DNA from: Diatrype stigma
Taxonomy: Eukaryota; Ascomycota; Sordariomycetes; Xylariales; Diatrypaceae
Assembly (NCBI GenBank): GCA_022225965.2
Contig: JAKJXP020000018.1
Location: 248,001 to 312,000, forward strand
Direction: 5' to 3'
Length of the DNA stretch: 64,000 nucleotides
A program made the translations under genes and the position numbers. Below the pieces are notes generated by a model that was not told the origin of the DNA, ran no database searches, and worked only from the letters and a program-made list of their open reading frames with translations. Shown piece by piece: positions 36,901-50,570 of the stretch (positions are counted from its first letter, which is position 1; every line of letters begins with the position of its first letter).

Positions 36901-39900
36901 AATATAAACAACTTGAGAATAAATTGTCTCGTGTTATTAGAATTCATCTTTTTAAGCAAATGGTAAGAGGTATAAGGTTACGTGACCTTATAGGTCCCCT
37001 AATACCTCTAAATACAAAGCTCTTATAGCTGTACTGTATTTATTATAACCTAGCTAAAATAATAACAAATTATATAACCCATTAATACTAGCATTTAATG
37101 CGTATTTAATCTTTATTTAAAACAACGTAAAAAAGCCTAAATATAAAGTATTAAATATTTTTATAATTTTATTATAAAGTTTCTTTAAGTATTTATTTCT
37201 TTCGTTCGGCCGTAAGTTATTATATAATAACATTTTCCTTTTTATTTAGATTTTTTATTAACTAGATATTCTCGATTTAGAATTTCCGAAACTTTGCTTA
37301 TAATTTTCGAAAGAATTGCTTATATTTTGCGTTTAATAAAACATAATTAAACCAAAACTTTATTTTTCGACCGTTTATTTTTTTCGTTTTATCGATAACT
37401 TAAACGGATTTAGAATAAAAAAAAATATTGGCGACCTAAATTTAAAATAATTTGTTTTTTTACGCATTAAATGTTAATATTAATTTGCTTTCGTTATCGC
37501 CTTATTTTGCTTTAGCTTTCCGTTACGAATGGTTCGGCCTAAAAAAAATGGTTTGCAAAACGTTTACGGCCGTTTCGTAAAAATTTAAAACCAGTTTTAT
37601 TAATAAAACCCTTAATCCAACGATTTTCGTTCGCCTTAGTTTCCATAAATTCCCTAGATTTTTTAAGACTTTATTAAATCCATTAAATTACAATACCTAT
37701 AAATCCCTTTGGATTTTTTCGTTATTTTAATGTCGCAAAGTAATAATGCTTTATTCGCTTTTGCTTATATAAGCATTTCGTTTTTGCCTTTGTTTTTTTT
37801 TATATCGCCGTTTTTCCAGGTTATAAATTTAAGCGCGATTGCATTATTTAATACCTTTAAATTTGTTTACGTTAAATTTTTTCGCTTTAGCTTGCGATTT
37901 GCCGGTTACGTTATAAACATTTATGCTTCGAAAAAGCAGCTTATTTATTTTAATTTAAAGGAAAAAATTCGAAACCTACGTTTTTTTTAAAAAAAGTATT
38001 ATCTTTTATTAAGCAGGCCGATTTTTATACGAATGCTAATTCCTTTATCGGTTTCTTTTATTTTATCGTTTTACCTTTATTTTTTTTAATAATTTACGTA
38101 TTAAGGGATTTATTAAACCTTAATACCGGATTTTTTAATACTTAAAAAAAGCCTTTTCGATTGCCATTTTTTCTAATAGCATTATCGAAACTATTTATTT
38201 ATTTATTAGGTTATTTTATTACTTCGCCCGATTTATTAATAACCTTTCGATAAAGCTTATTTCGTAATAATTTCCCGGCGCCTTTTTTATTCCGTTTAAA
38301 ATCCGTATATTCGCAAGTCTTTATTTTTAGCCTTACGATATATATTTTAAGTTTAAATTATGGCGTTTTATGCCTTTATAATTTAACGCTTAATTCCGGT
38401 TTATTCCGTATTAAGTTTAATTCTTTAATTTCTTTTTTTTAATAATGCCAAAGCATTTATTTTTATCGCTAAAAGAAAGGATATTATTCGGTTTTTTTAT
38501 ATCGGTATAAACCAATTTAAAAACGTAACGATATTAATTAACGTATTTAACGACTTGGATTTCGGCGTTATGTTATACGAATATATTCGGAAATTACTTA
38601 TAAACCGTTTTTATAAGCTTATCCGATCGGTTTTTAATTAGGCGACGCCGGAAATACGGAAGCTTTTATTAATCCACGCCTATAACCGTATTGCCTTCGT
38701 AACGGACGACGCGATACGTTTCGAACGTTTCGTAAGTCGTTTTATCGCCGGCCTTATCGCCTTATTTCTTAAACGTAACGGCTTTTCGTTTATTGTGTCC
38801 CTTTAAAGACGATTGCGTTTTTAATAGCCAGTTTTTATTTCGGCAATTAATGGTTACATTAATGTTCGCCTTATTATTATATCTTTTTTATTTTTTTCGG
38901 CGCCTTATTAGCCGTTAAATTATAATGCATTTATTACCGGTTATTTATTTAATATTTATTTTTTTATGCTATTAATTTAGAATTATATTTCTTATTAATT
39001 TAACCGATTCTAAATAAGCCCTAGCCATTAAGATTCGGCAATTATACGTAAATTATTCCGTCCGGCGAATGCGTATCCCGTAATTTAAATTCGAGCCTTT
39101 TTAATTTAACTAGCGTTTTTTTGCGTTTATTTTAATTATTCTGTACTTTTACCGTTTTCTTAAAATCATAAAAACGTTTTCGGCGGCATTACTTATAATA
39201 TGCATTACGGCGTTTCCGAATTGCTACGACGCGATTCTTATATTTTTTTTAATGCTTTATATAACGTATCCGCTTATAAATCCGATAAATTAAAACCTAA
39301 ATTATTTAGTTTTGATTTTATTAAGAAATAGGTATTTTCGTTTATTAAAAAGATTAAATTCCTTATTAAGTTTTATAAAGAACTTGCCGTATTTTTAGCT
39401 TTAGCCATTAATATGCTATTAAAATTTCATATTAATGGCGCCACTTAATTTCAATCCTTAGGCCTCGACGCTAAACGAATTGCCTTTTATAATTAACTTA
39501 AATAAAAAACCATAATAATATAACGTTTCCGTCGACCTCGTAAATACATAATTATAAAAGCCGATTCGTTAAAACATACTTTTATTATAAAAAAGGAACT
39601 AAATAAAAGCCTTAATAATATTATTAACAAAAAGATATTCCTATATAACGAAATCGAAAAATATAACGAAAATAACCAAATCCGTCGTATCGTTATAAAA
39701 TTCGACCTTATTCTGTATTAATAGCTTTCGCTTAATTATATTTTAATTAATACTTTCGTTAATTTTAAAACCCAAATATACGAAAAAATACATAACGCTC
39801 GTACGAAATGGATTTACTAATAAGCCGCATTAAAGGCTTAAGAATAACGCAATAAAAAAAAATTCCGTAATATTAAATTTCGTTTGGCTCGGGCATTTAA

Positions 39901-41803
39901 GCCAAATTATCATAACGTAACCCTACATTCGAATAATAACGATTTACGTTAATTCCAACATTTAATTAAGGCTTACGTCCGTAAAGCCGCTTTTTTAACT
40001 AAAAAAACGGACGTAAATAATTGCGCTTTACCAAAAAGTCTTACGAAAAACGTTAAATTTTTTTACCGCGATAATCGTTGCGATTAAAAATAAAAAAACC
40101 GTTAAAATAATAAAAAAAAATATCTTTTTACGTTATAAACATATCCCTTTTTAACGAGATAATTCTTAAATAAGCCGCGGAAATAAGTCGATAAATAAAC
40201 GCTATAAATATCGATTACAATTCCGGAATTACAAATAACGACGGCTTTGCCGTTTTTGCTTTTTTAAAAAAATAAATTAGCGAACGCCTAAAAGGAACGT
40301 TTCGCCGGCTAATAAGTTTAGCCATTTCTTTAAATTGCTTAAAATAATTAGGCCCCAATTATTCGATTTTTTTAATGCTTTAATTATATTTAAGCCTTCG
40401 TTATTTTTTCCGAATATGTTAATATATATCGTTATATTAATTCCAGTTTATTTTATTGGATTAATTGTTATTTTTTTGTTCCAATATATCGATATTTTAT
40501 TATAATCAAAAACGTTTCGAATAAATACTTTTTATTTCCGCTAAATGCGATTAGCTTTAAACCATTATTTATTTCGGAATCCGCAATTTTCGTTAATGTT
40601 AATAATTTGCTTAAGCATTTCGAAATATGCGGCGATATAATTTATTTTAAGATTCCCAAATACGTTCGAATTAAAACTTTTCATTCCTTTTTAACCGAAG
40701 GTTATTTATATAAATAAAAAGGTTTTATATATTTAAGAACCGTGTTTTATACGAAATGCGGCTCGATTAAAGCATTTCTTAATATATATTTACCATTTAG
40801 CCTTATTTCGTATAAGTTCCTGGATTCTTATTATTTTAACGCTTTTATTTAAACCTTACCCTTTTTATTTCGTTTTAATGGTATCAATTAAGGCCTTTTA
40901 ATTTATTAATTTATAAATTTAAAAATATCTTTATTCGATAATTCCAAATAACCTTTTTATATAACCGAATGCTTATATATCGTAAACAGTTTGTTTTATA
41001 GCATTTTTTTAAAATTAACTTTTTTAAAAAAAAAACATATTACATATTTATTAAGATAATACTTATTAAAATAACGAACTTTTATTCGGAAATACGGGTC
41101 GAAAATTTTAGGCGATTTCTTTTATTAAAGGAAAAGCAATTATTAATAACCGGAAACGCATTTTTATTAAGTTTATATAAACGATTATTTTATAACCAAA
41201 TTATGGAATTCAATTTCGAATATAATATCCGGACCTACCTATTACGGCCTACGATTATGTCGTCGACGCATAAGCTTATACGAACCTTGCATTATTTTCT
41301 TATTCCTTTTTTATATACGGCATTATTAACGATTAAAAAACTTCGCTTTTTTATGCTTATTTTGGCGACGTATTAATAACTATACGTAATGGCGACATTT
41401 TTAGTTTTTTTAATTACATGGAAATTATTAAATTAATAAATACCTTTATTATTCGAAAAAGCAAAGCTATTATTATTCCATTAATTAACGTTATCGAAAA
41501 CTATATAACGGAAAATCCTAACGATAACGATCGATACGGCTACGAATATTTCTATAACTTTTTTAACGCTAAAAACATAGCTAATTCGCCGGTTAATTAT
41601 TTTAAAGCTAATATTTCTAATATTTAAAATCCCAATATAAAGCAAAAAATTATTTGCATTATTTAATAAATCGCCAAAATATTTCGTCTTAAACTGGGCC
41701 GTTTTAATAACAATATCGAAATATCCGTAAAATTTAAAAAAAGCATTAACGTAAACGATTTAGCCCAAAAACTATATTTAATTTCGCGTTACAATCGTGC
41801 CGC
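36901..41803. repeat. RIP-degraded repeat DNA, not assigned to a family
   Basis: Very AT-rich with many TTA/TAA words and preserved CG. CA/TG dinucleotides are scarce. On the plus strand a protein-like pattern with frequent stops can be followed around 39800-40100 (basic, with RLARAFKPNYHNVTLH) and again at about 40490-41640, which includes short open frames. The stops occur where Gln or Trp codons could be expected. This looks like one or more former transposon ORFs, but no domain was recognised. Small open frames such as 37709-37990 are chance or residual. Confidence 0.6.
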
Positions 41804-41985
41804 TGTTACGATAGCCACAGGTGCAATACTACATACAGCCAGAATGTACATACAAGAAGATAAGGATAAGGAATAGGACAAGTGGGTCCAGCACTGGAAC
41901 CGCAGCACCTACCAAAGCAACAGTCTTCCTGCTTCTGCTGTTTTAATTCCTTCCTTTCCTTTCTTCTTCAGCTTAGAATTTTACA
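41804..41985 (+). mobile_element. Non-RIPed 182-bp insertion, possible solo LTR
   Basis: This segment has balanced base composition inside AT-rich RIPed sequence. It begins TGTTACG and ends TTTTACA, LTR-like TG..CA termini. Internally it has GATAAGGATAAGG and a pyrimidine tract (CCTTCCTTTCC). Flanking five-base sequences (GCCGC and TAGCT) do not match, so a target duplication is not evident and the boundaries are uncertain. It probably inserted after the surrounding DNA was mutated. Confidence 0.4.
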
Positions 41986-42689
41986 TAGCTAATGGAATTC
42001 GGATTTGCGAAACGAAGCCATAACAGCCCGTAATAGCCGCAATAAATTTAATACTAAACCCTTTACGCGAAATCGAAATCGTTAAAGCTATTCCTTTAAG
42101 TAAACCATTCCTATATGCATTATTTGTTTTCGTTATTTAAAAAAACAATAAACCGAAAGTAATCGTTAATATACGTCGTATTAATTTAAAAATTATTAAT
42201 AACGTTTATTTCTTATTTAAACAAAACGATATATTTAATACTATAAGCGGTTATATAATATTTACGATAATAAACATTCCTAAAGGATTTTTTTAATAAT
42301 TCATTTATAAATAAAATCGTTATAAAATCGCTTTCGTTAATGCTTATCGTAATTATAAGCAGCTTATAATTAATATTATGGGTTTTAAGTTTTTTTCGGG
42401 GTTTTTTTTTAGCACCGTATGAAACGCCTTTTTCGCGGTTTTCTTTAAGATTTCGTTTTGGTTTATATTAATAACATTATTATATTCTTTCGTATAATAT
42501 AAAACCATTTCGCCTATTTTCGTATTATACTTATAGTATTTACGCGTTTGGATTATACTTTTAGCCTTAAGAAATATCATTTTGCTTAATCCGGCCTTAA
42601 AGCTTTCGGTTATTACGTTTTACGGTTCGAATTGTTTACTTTAAAAAATAAAACGGAAATAATCCGTTTTTTATATACCTTAAAGAACG
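41986..42689. repeat. RIP-degraded repeat DNA left of the Gypsy relic
   Basis: AT-rich degenerate sequence, probably the upstream part of the plus-strand Gypsy element or another nested element. A 75-codon open frame at 42353-42580 (minus) shows no domain. Confidence 0.5.
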
Positions 42690-43460
42690 TTTTTAATTTA
42701 AAATGCGGCCTTGGTTTTATAAGTTATTACCGTAACTTTATATATTAATTTTCGAAAATTGCCGTCTCTTTTTATTAAATCAAGTTCATTGCATTAAAAA
42801 ATGCGCCTTTAAAAAATTCCGTATAAATTAATTATATTAAAAAGGTCGATTTGTTATTAACCTTACCGTCCGAATTAAAAAACATAATTAAGGCTTAATA
42901 AATTTATTGCATTAAACGATTAAAATATTTCATTAAATTATGGACGTATTTTAAATACGCCTAAAAGAAATTAAAGCGGCGCTTAATTGCATTAATCGAC
43001 CTTATTTTTCCGAATTATATAAAGCGTTTTATTTTAAAAGTCGATTTTAATCGTTTATATTCCGTAAGCGCCGTATTAGCTTAAATGCAAAATAACGGCC
43101 AATTACGTCCGGTATTATTCTTATTGCGATTATTAATTAACGCTAAATGCCGGTATAAAATTTACGAAATTAAAACTTATGGCTTTATTTAAGTATTAAA
43201 AAAGCTTATATATTATTTTAATTATAACGACATATTAATTTTAATTAATTATCGAACCATTATAAACGCTTTTTATTAGGCTTTATTATAACCGCGCGTT
43301 ATAAATTACTTAATTAATTGGCGTTTATTTTTATTTCGATACGTAAATTGCTTATTTTTTAATTACATTTTAAAAAAAGATTTTATAAATGCTAATGCTT
43401 TTTTTAAGTTACCGCGATTTAGCGAAGTCGACGAAAATAAATCTTCCGATTCGGAATAAG

Positions 43461-43572
43461 TGTTACGTAATACAGCCATTCCAGCTCCCATATATGGTCA
43501 GATAAGTGTCATTCCAGTAATTTCTGGAATGGCATACGCTTTTAACGCAATGGCATAGCGTACTTTGTAACA
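43461..43572. repeat. Left LTR of the TRIM (112 bp)
   Basis: Begins TGTTACGTAATACAGCC and ends TTTGTAACA. It is less mutated than its partner. An internal inverted repeat (ATTCCAG..CTGGAAT) lies at about 43511-43530. Confidence 0.85.
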
Positions 43573-43820
43573 TATGGTAGCATTTCCTAAACGTTCCATT
43601 CTTAGGACCTAAATTCGAATCCCATTAATGACTCGGTCGCTGGTAAAGTGCCACTAGCCCTTTACGCATACGTATAATTATGTTATAGCAATACCTTATA
43701 TACGTACATCCAGTAAGCCACAAGGACCCTTATCGATAAGGACAACCTTGGAGCAATTATGCCACCTTGGCGCGTATTATTGCCGAGAACGCCGATACAA
43801 ATGCTCTATCGGTAGGTATA

Positions 43821-43932
43821 TGTTACGTAATACAGCCATTCCAGCTTTTATATATGGTTAAATAAGTGTTATTCCAGTAACTTCTAAAATGGCATACGCT
43901 TTTAACGCAGTAACATAGCGCACTTTATAACA
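43821..43932. repeat. Right LTR of the TRIM (112 bp)
   Basis: Same length as the left LTR, beginning TGTTACGTAATACAGCC and ending TTATAACA. Most differences from the left copy are C-to-T or G-to-A, and the ATTCCAG inverted repeat is disrupted. Confidence 0.85.
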
Positions 43933-45100
43933 ATAAGCTTAAAACGACTTATTGCTTATATTTTTAATGGCCTTTATTTTCGTAATAAAAGTCTTCGTCG
44001 TAATTAAAATCCAGGCTTATATATCCGTTAACGAATTTTTCGTTAAAAAAATCCGCCCGTTATTTGTAAATATAAAACATTAACAAATTTAAAGGGCATT
44101 ACGATAATTACCTTACGTATTTTTAATGCTTTCGAAAAGAAGCTTATATAAGCCTTATTAAATAACGCTATATTCGGCAAAATATATAATCGTATACGTT
44201 AACGTTTCGACGAAACTTAATACGGAAAGAACGGTTTAATTTTTATTTTTCATGCTTTTCGTTTCGACTTAAGCATTAAGTTCTTATATTTTATAAACGT
44301 AAATTACGATCGTTTAGTAATTACGAAAGTTATTCGTATACGTATTATTTAAATAGCCTACGATAACCGAACGTACGTAAGTATTATATGCATTTACGAT
44401 TTTTTATGAATTTACGTTTATTTTTTTAATATAAAGCGTTATATTACGAATTATATAAATACCTGCTTATTATATAAATTTGTCGAAATATTGCATTATA
44501 AATTTTACGGAAATTTATAATTTATTAAAACTTTATTATAGTTATTATTTATATTTTATATAGATTTTATGGTCGGTTTATTATTTTTAATATATAAATA
44601 CGATTATATATTCGTTATAATTTGCAAGTCCTTTAAATTCGTAAAACGTTTATTCGGAAAAAAAACTTTTACCGCAAAAAATTAGGCTCGTATATATATT
44701 AATTATGTTTATTTAAATTAGGAATTATCCGACGCATTTATTTTAAACATGGATGCCAAATCCGTTAGCGCGTTATAAAAAGCCTTATATAAAGTCGGAA
44801 ACATAAATTTGCGTTTTACGGCCGTTTATTATTACAGCGCAAATGGCCAGATTAAACGTATAATTTAAATCTTTATTACCGCTATAATCTCGATTTTAGA
44901 TATCCGTTTAAATCCCGAAAATTAAAAAGCTCCGTTAATATATATCGCCTATTATTTAAATATATCCGTATTTTTTTTATTAATTAGGTTTTTTATAACG
45001 TCCTTTACGGTCGATATATAAAATTTTTCTTATTTATTAACGTTAATATAGGCCATAACTATGTAATTACCTAATAATAACTTCGTTAAAAGGCCCATAA

Positions 45101-48100
45101 TGTTATCGCCTTATTATAAGTATATATAAAAATATATTACGATACGCGTTATCGATTACCGCTTTAATTCTCGGAAAGAAATATAATTTATATTAAATTA
45201 GCCAAACTTAGCTATTTAAGTTATTATTTTAATAATTAAACCAAGTTATTTTTTCATAAAGCGGGCCTTTTCGTTATCGAAAAGGTTATATTTTTATTGC
45301 AATACCGTTTATTTTTATTATTATATTTTAAATGGCATTCGGAAATCTTTATTAAATATATATAGTCATTATTATTTAATTTTTTTAAATGTTCGTAATT
45401 TATATTTAACGGCTTTATATAAAACGGCTAAATTAAGTATATTATTAAAAATATCTTAAAATATATTTAAATAAAACGCGAAAATAATAAATAAGCCCAA
45501 ACTTATTATCGCGTTAAATGATTAAGTTATAACGAAACTATATGAAAACTTAAGTTTATTCTTTAAATAAACGTACTTAAGCTTTTTATAAAATACCATA
45601 AAAAGTATCGAAAAGTTATACGTTAAACGTATAGCTTATACATTTTATATGCCTAGCCTTGGCTAAAAAACGCCTTTCGGTTTATAACGATATTAATTAA
45701 AAAAGGGCTTATTTTAATCCTATTTGGAATATAAGGCTTTATTCCAAGCGAAATACATTTAAAAAATTTATTATTTAATTTATTAATAACCACTATATAA
45801 AAGTTTTTTCCATATATATAGGTATTTTGGTATAAATGCCGCAAAAATACCTTGTTTTTTTTAATTACGCGTATAAGTATTAATCGCGCTTGCTTATATA
45901 TATACCTTTCCGAATTAACCACTTACATAATATGTACGGAAAAATTTTTCATTTTGATTTTTCCAGTCTTTTTATATAAATTTCGTAAATAATTCCATTT
46001 TACGTATTTATTTTTAATTCATTAAGCGCCCTTTTTTATTGCGGCGTTTAATTTTATTTGCGTTTATTTATTCCATTATTTATTGCTTTACGTTTATTAT
46101 CGATTTCGATAATGTTTAATAATCCTAACGACGTTACGAAACCTTTTTAATTTTAAAATGCCGCTATTAATATTGCATTTTAGCATTTATTAAAAAAGCC
46201 TGCCGAATTAATTAATAATGCCATTAATTACGAATTAACCGATAACAAGCTTTATATTTCCGAAATTTTTATCGATACCTTGCATAATCCTTTTTAATTC
46301 CTAATTAATAAACATAACGCAATTATTTTAAACGTTCGTTACGATGCCTTTAAAAAACGCATATTGCCCGGTTAATCTTTAAAAATGGCCTCCGTTATTT
46401 TCGTATTTATATTAATAAACGGCATGCAGTTTTTAAAATTTCGATCCGTTATTATTTATTTTAAGGATTATATTTTACAAATCGGTAACGGCTATATTTA
46501 AGGTTTTCGTAATCTTTTTTTTTTTTCATTATTAGCAATACGAATATAAATATATCGATATCGTATATATTTTCGTTTACGAATAAAACAATTATAAAAA
46601 CCGCAGCAATATTTTTACGGTTATTACCTTTAATGCGAATAAATTTCTTTTTTTCAAATATCGACGCATGTCCGTTACGGAATACATTGCCATTTATAAA
46701 AAATATGGTCGTCTTATTTAATAAATAATTTAGAAATCCGTATAACTTATTAACGTCATTTTTTCTACTTTTTAATACCAATTTGTTATTTAGAATTTCG
46801 GTATTAAGACCCTTAAGAAACGCTAGGTTTCCGGCCATATTAAGGCATTCGCTTTAATCCGTAATATCTTAGGCTTTAATGCAGATTTCATACGATTGCA
46901 ATATTTCTTTATGAAATATTCGGATAAACTATTAAACGCGGCGAGTTTCATCCGTGCCGTAATAAATATCGCAAATAAAGATTTTTATACGGTTTTGCTT
47001 AAATACGTTAAGACTTATTACCGTTTATTAAGCTTTATTAATATAATTAGCCCTTAAAATTATAACTTTCGTATATCGGATAATATAATTTATCGTTTCC
47101 GTAATCGTAATAAACGGATAATTAAATTTATATACGGTTTACGTAAAAAGGATGCTTATTTTAATGCCTTTGCAGTTTTATTTTATAAAAAACCTTAAAA
47201 AGCTATTACGGTAAATATATTATTAGCCCGAATACGGAATTTATTTATTTAAAAAAAGTACTTTATTAAATGCGTTATAATTATTCTAAGCCTTATTAAT
47301 CTAAACCTGCTTTTAGGTATTAATAAATTTGCAATTATTTATATTAATATTTTAATTATTTTCGAAAACCCTAATAAAATCACATTTATTCCGATATAAT
47401 TTATAACTTTCATTATTAAAGTTTTAATTAATGCAGCCTTATTTGTTAAAGAAATTTATGCCAAATAAAAGAATCGATTATCTTATATTTAAGCCGCCCT
47501 TAATAAAGTAATTAAACCTATTACGTTTACGTAAAACGCTGCTTAATTTAATTTTATTAAACATTAATCCGACGTTTTATAAATCCGACGTATAAATAAG
47601 AACGAATTAAACGTAACGATTTCCGAAAAAACTATTCCAAATTACCGCAGCCGTATTATTATTTGGGTCGAATAATATATCGCAAAACTCGATATGTTCA
47701 AAAAAGATATTACAGCCTTAGCAGAATTTCCGGTCGTTCGAATAAACACCTTAATTAATTTTAAAAGTGCCATTTTATTTTACGCTAATTATTCCGTAAA
47801 TAAATTTTAAAATATCGATTTCCGTTTTTGCATTAAAATGCTTTTACTTTTCGTATTTATAAAAATAAGGTTTAACGTTTTGTTTATTTATTATAAGAAC
47901 CAAAAGCGTTATGGTTTCGTTATTATTATATTCCGCCCTATTTTAAACGCCATTATCGAGGCACGTTTTGCCGGTATATTTTATATTACGAGAATAAAAA
48001 AAAATAAAAACGGTATAAAGAAGTTTATAAAATGGCTCCTTAATTTCGATAGTTTTACCGTATTTTATAAACTTCCCGATTTTTTTCCATTATTGGTATA

Positions 48101-49878
48101 TTTCTTTAATTGCGTTTCGGGAAAATCTGCTTCAAATAGCGCTTTTTTCGCTTTAGAAACATACGTCGACATAAAGGCAAAAAAAAACTAACGATATTTA
48201 CGTATTTACTATATAAATTAGCTTTATAAACGTTAAATCAAATGCTATTTTAGCCATTTATAACGCATTCGATTAATATTAATAAGCTTTATTTTATAAA
48301 TTAAACGGTTTATTATTCGAAAGTTTCCTTTTTTCTGGCTACCCGAAAAAAAGTAAGTCGCATATAACTAATACGTTTATAATGCTAACTTATTAAAATC
48401 GCGTCTTAAATGCGTTATAAAACCTTTACGTAGCAGCCCCGGAAATCGTAAATAATATTAAACCATTAAAGAAAAAAACGTTTTCGTTTTTTATAATAAT
48501 AACATTATTCTTAAAAAGCCAAGCGATTATTTTTATTTTCGTAATATGCAACATAAAAGCGTAAATAAATTTATTAATACTTTAATTTGAAATACCGCAA
48601 AAATATTTACATAAAACGAATCGAAAGCATAAAACGCCTTTAAATGGCTTTCTTATATCGAAATATCCGTTAATAATAACGATTAAAACGAGATTTCTTT
48701 ATTTGCTACCGATATATAACAAATTTTTGCAATTAATTTATGAAACTTTAATGTTAATATTACGAATTAAAACGTATTAATAATTAATGCAAATTAAAAT
48801 ATACCTTTTTCTTTAATTATAATCTTTATCGATTTCATTTTTTAAAAAAAAGTTTGGTACTATTAATTATTATACGTTAACTGCTAACTTTAACGATATA
48901 ACCGATACGAAAGAAAAATTCAACGCCTTTTCTTAGGCCATACCGATATATATTTTCCGTAAAGTTTGGGCTTTAATTATCGGAATACAAAATAATTAAT
49001 TAAACGTAATCGCCGAAAATCTGGATCGTTTCCAAAACGGTTTTTTATTTCGACATTTAATTATTACCCAAGTCTTATTCCTTTAACGCCTTAGCCATAA
49101 ATTCGGAAATTACGAAAATATATTTATCGCTGCCGCAAAAAACGAAGGCGTTGCCGTTAACGACGTTTTTAAAACCGCCGTTCTTTTCGAATAAATGTAC
49201 CTATTAATAAAAAACGCCTTAAAGCCTATATTAAAATCCCGTTTCTTAATTCCTTATTAAGTCGCCAAATTATTAAAAGAATTTAACTTAAACGTAACGA
49301 CTAAAACTAATAAGCTGTTATTTATAAAAAAACATAATCCCGCGGAATTTCGAATTAACGGTATATATAAACAACTTAGGGCAGCTTTTAAGAACCTCGT
49401 TAAATACGTTTATTGCCGTTCGGACCTTATTTTTGCTATACCTTTTGTTGCGAACTTTTTAATGCATAAAATAAAATACCAACCAATAATCGTTTAAATT
49501 AACAAAGCTTAACGTATAACCGAATTTAACGCTTTAATAACCTTAACCGATTTCTTTAAGGCCTTAATAAAAATTCAATTTAACGACGCAGCCTAATTAT
49601 AACCGTTTTATATAATATTACATTTTTATATAACAAATAATAAAAATCGCTAATTCGTTAATTAATTCGAATTATAAATGGCTATTTCCTTGCCTGCTTA
49701 TATAATCCAATGCGGTTACGAAGTTACTTATTTTATAATTAATTAAAAAGCTATTACGTTTTTATTTAATTAATTTTCCTAAGCTTATTATTTCGAATGC
49801 ATAATTAAACGTTACCTTAAAAACGATTCCCTTAAAATAAACCGCTTAATATAATGGCTCCAAGCATTTAAATTTAAT
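45101..49878. repeat. RIP-degraded repeat DNA, not assigned
   Basis: AT-rich degenerate sequence. Its left part may include the 3' end of the plus-strand Gypsy element. Residual open frames (45653-45922 minus, 46461-46838 minus, 47838-48191 plus) have no recognisable domain. No LTR pair or TIR was found by eye. Confidence 0.5.
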
Positions 49879-49979
49879 CCTAACCGGAGGTTATTTTGTA
49901 AAGGTGGTGTAATACGGAAATTATGTCCAGAAATTCAGGCTTGGGAAATACTTCGAGCGTTTTCGCCTGCGATTGGTCG
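49879..49979 (+). repeat. Left terminal inverted repeat (101 bp)
   Basis: Outer end CCTAACCGGAGGTTATTTTG, inner end GCGATTGGTCG. Reverse-complement match to 59834-59934. Composition is more balanced than its surroundings. Confidence 0.82.
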
Positions 49980-50264
49980 GACCCGTTACGTTCGCTTTAG
50001 CGACTGGTTGAACCAGCTAGTTCCGTTTTATTAGCCAATTAATTTCTACCCTTTATAAGTATTATATATAAATAATAACAAAATCCATTTATTTTATACG
50101 TACGGCTAATAGCATTATTACATTTCCGGATTTCATTTAAATCTATTTTAATTTGTCCGTAATTTATTTTAATTTGCTTTAATTTGCCTATAGCCTTTTC
50201 GCAATTTGCCTTAATTTGTTCGCATATTTTATTATATTACTAAACTATTCCAGTTTTTTTTAGA

Positions 50265-50570
50265 AATCTTTTTATTTTTTTTTATAATTCATTTACGGTA
50301 CATTACGATTTTTTTATTTCCATTCGTAATTCATTTGCAATATATTACGACTTTTTTATTTTTATTCGCAATCCATTCGTAATATATTACGATCTTTTTA
50401 TCTTTATCCGTAATTCATTTGCAATACATTACGACTTTTTTATTTTTACCCGCAATTTATTCGCAATGCATTACGACCTTTTTATTTTTACCCGTAATTC
50501 ATTCGCAATATATTACGATCTTTTTATTTTTATTCGTAATCCATCCGTAATACATTACGGCCCTTTCGAG
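50265..50570. repeat. 42-bp subterminal tandem repeat array
   Basis: About seven units of roughly 42 bp, each with a TTTTTATTTTTA run, then CGTAAT or CGCAAT, then CATTACGA. It begins about 290 bp inside the left TIR. Subterminal arrays can be transposase-binding sites in large DNA transposons; that role is inferred. Confidence 0.65.

Larger units (their letters stand above)
43461..43932. mobile_element. TRIM-like non-autonomous LTR element (472 bp)
   Basis: Two 112-bp direct repeats flank a 248-bp interior. The unit starts TGTTACG and ends TAACA, and is flanked by a perfect 5-bp duplication, ATAAG, at 43456-43460 and 43933-43937. These are the hallmarks of an LTR-type integration. The interior has no open frame. 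It is inserted between the RNase H and integrase regions of a RIPed Gypsy element. The right LTR differs from the left mostly by C/T and G/A transitions, so the copy has been lightly RIPed, while the interior keeps near-normal GC. Confidence 0.82.
42690..45100 (+). pseudogene. RIP-degraded Gypsy retrotransposon pol (RNase H and integrase), split by a TRIM
   Basis: With stops ignored, the plus strand reads as Ty3/Gypsy pol. Around 43020-43400 the RNase H region is recognisable by NGQLRPVLF and YEIKTYG, and ends in the linker LPRFSEVDENKSSDSE. After the TRIM insertion the integrase core follows at about 44550-45070, with IDFMVGL, KTFTAKN, NMDAKSVSAL (the second catalytic Asp at 44752-44754) and ANGQIKR. 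The reverse transcriptase thumb may begin near 42690 but is poorly preserved. Stops cluster where Trp, Gln and Arg are expected, as in RIP. LTRs of this element were not found. It cannot encode an active protein. Confidence 0.7.

Noticed and set aside
36820..37040. An LTR at the left border of the RIP block
   Set aside because: TATA-like and polyadenylation-like words are present, but no matching repeat, target duplication or clear TG..CA ends were found.
43461..43932. Possible pair of tandem tRNA or 5S genes
   Set aside because: The only tRNA-like feature is a B-box-like word. No full cloverleaf could be drawn, and the direct repeats with target duplication fit an LTR element better.
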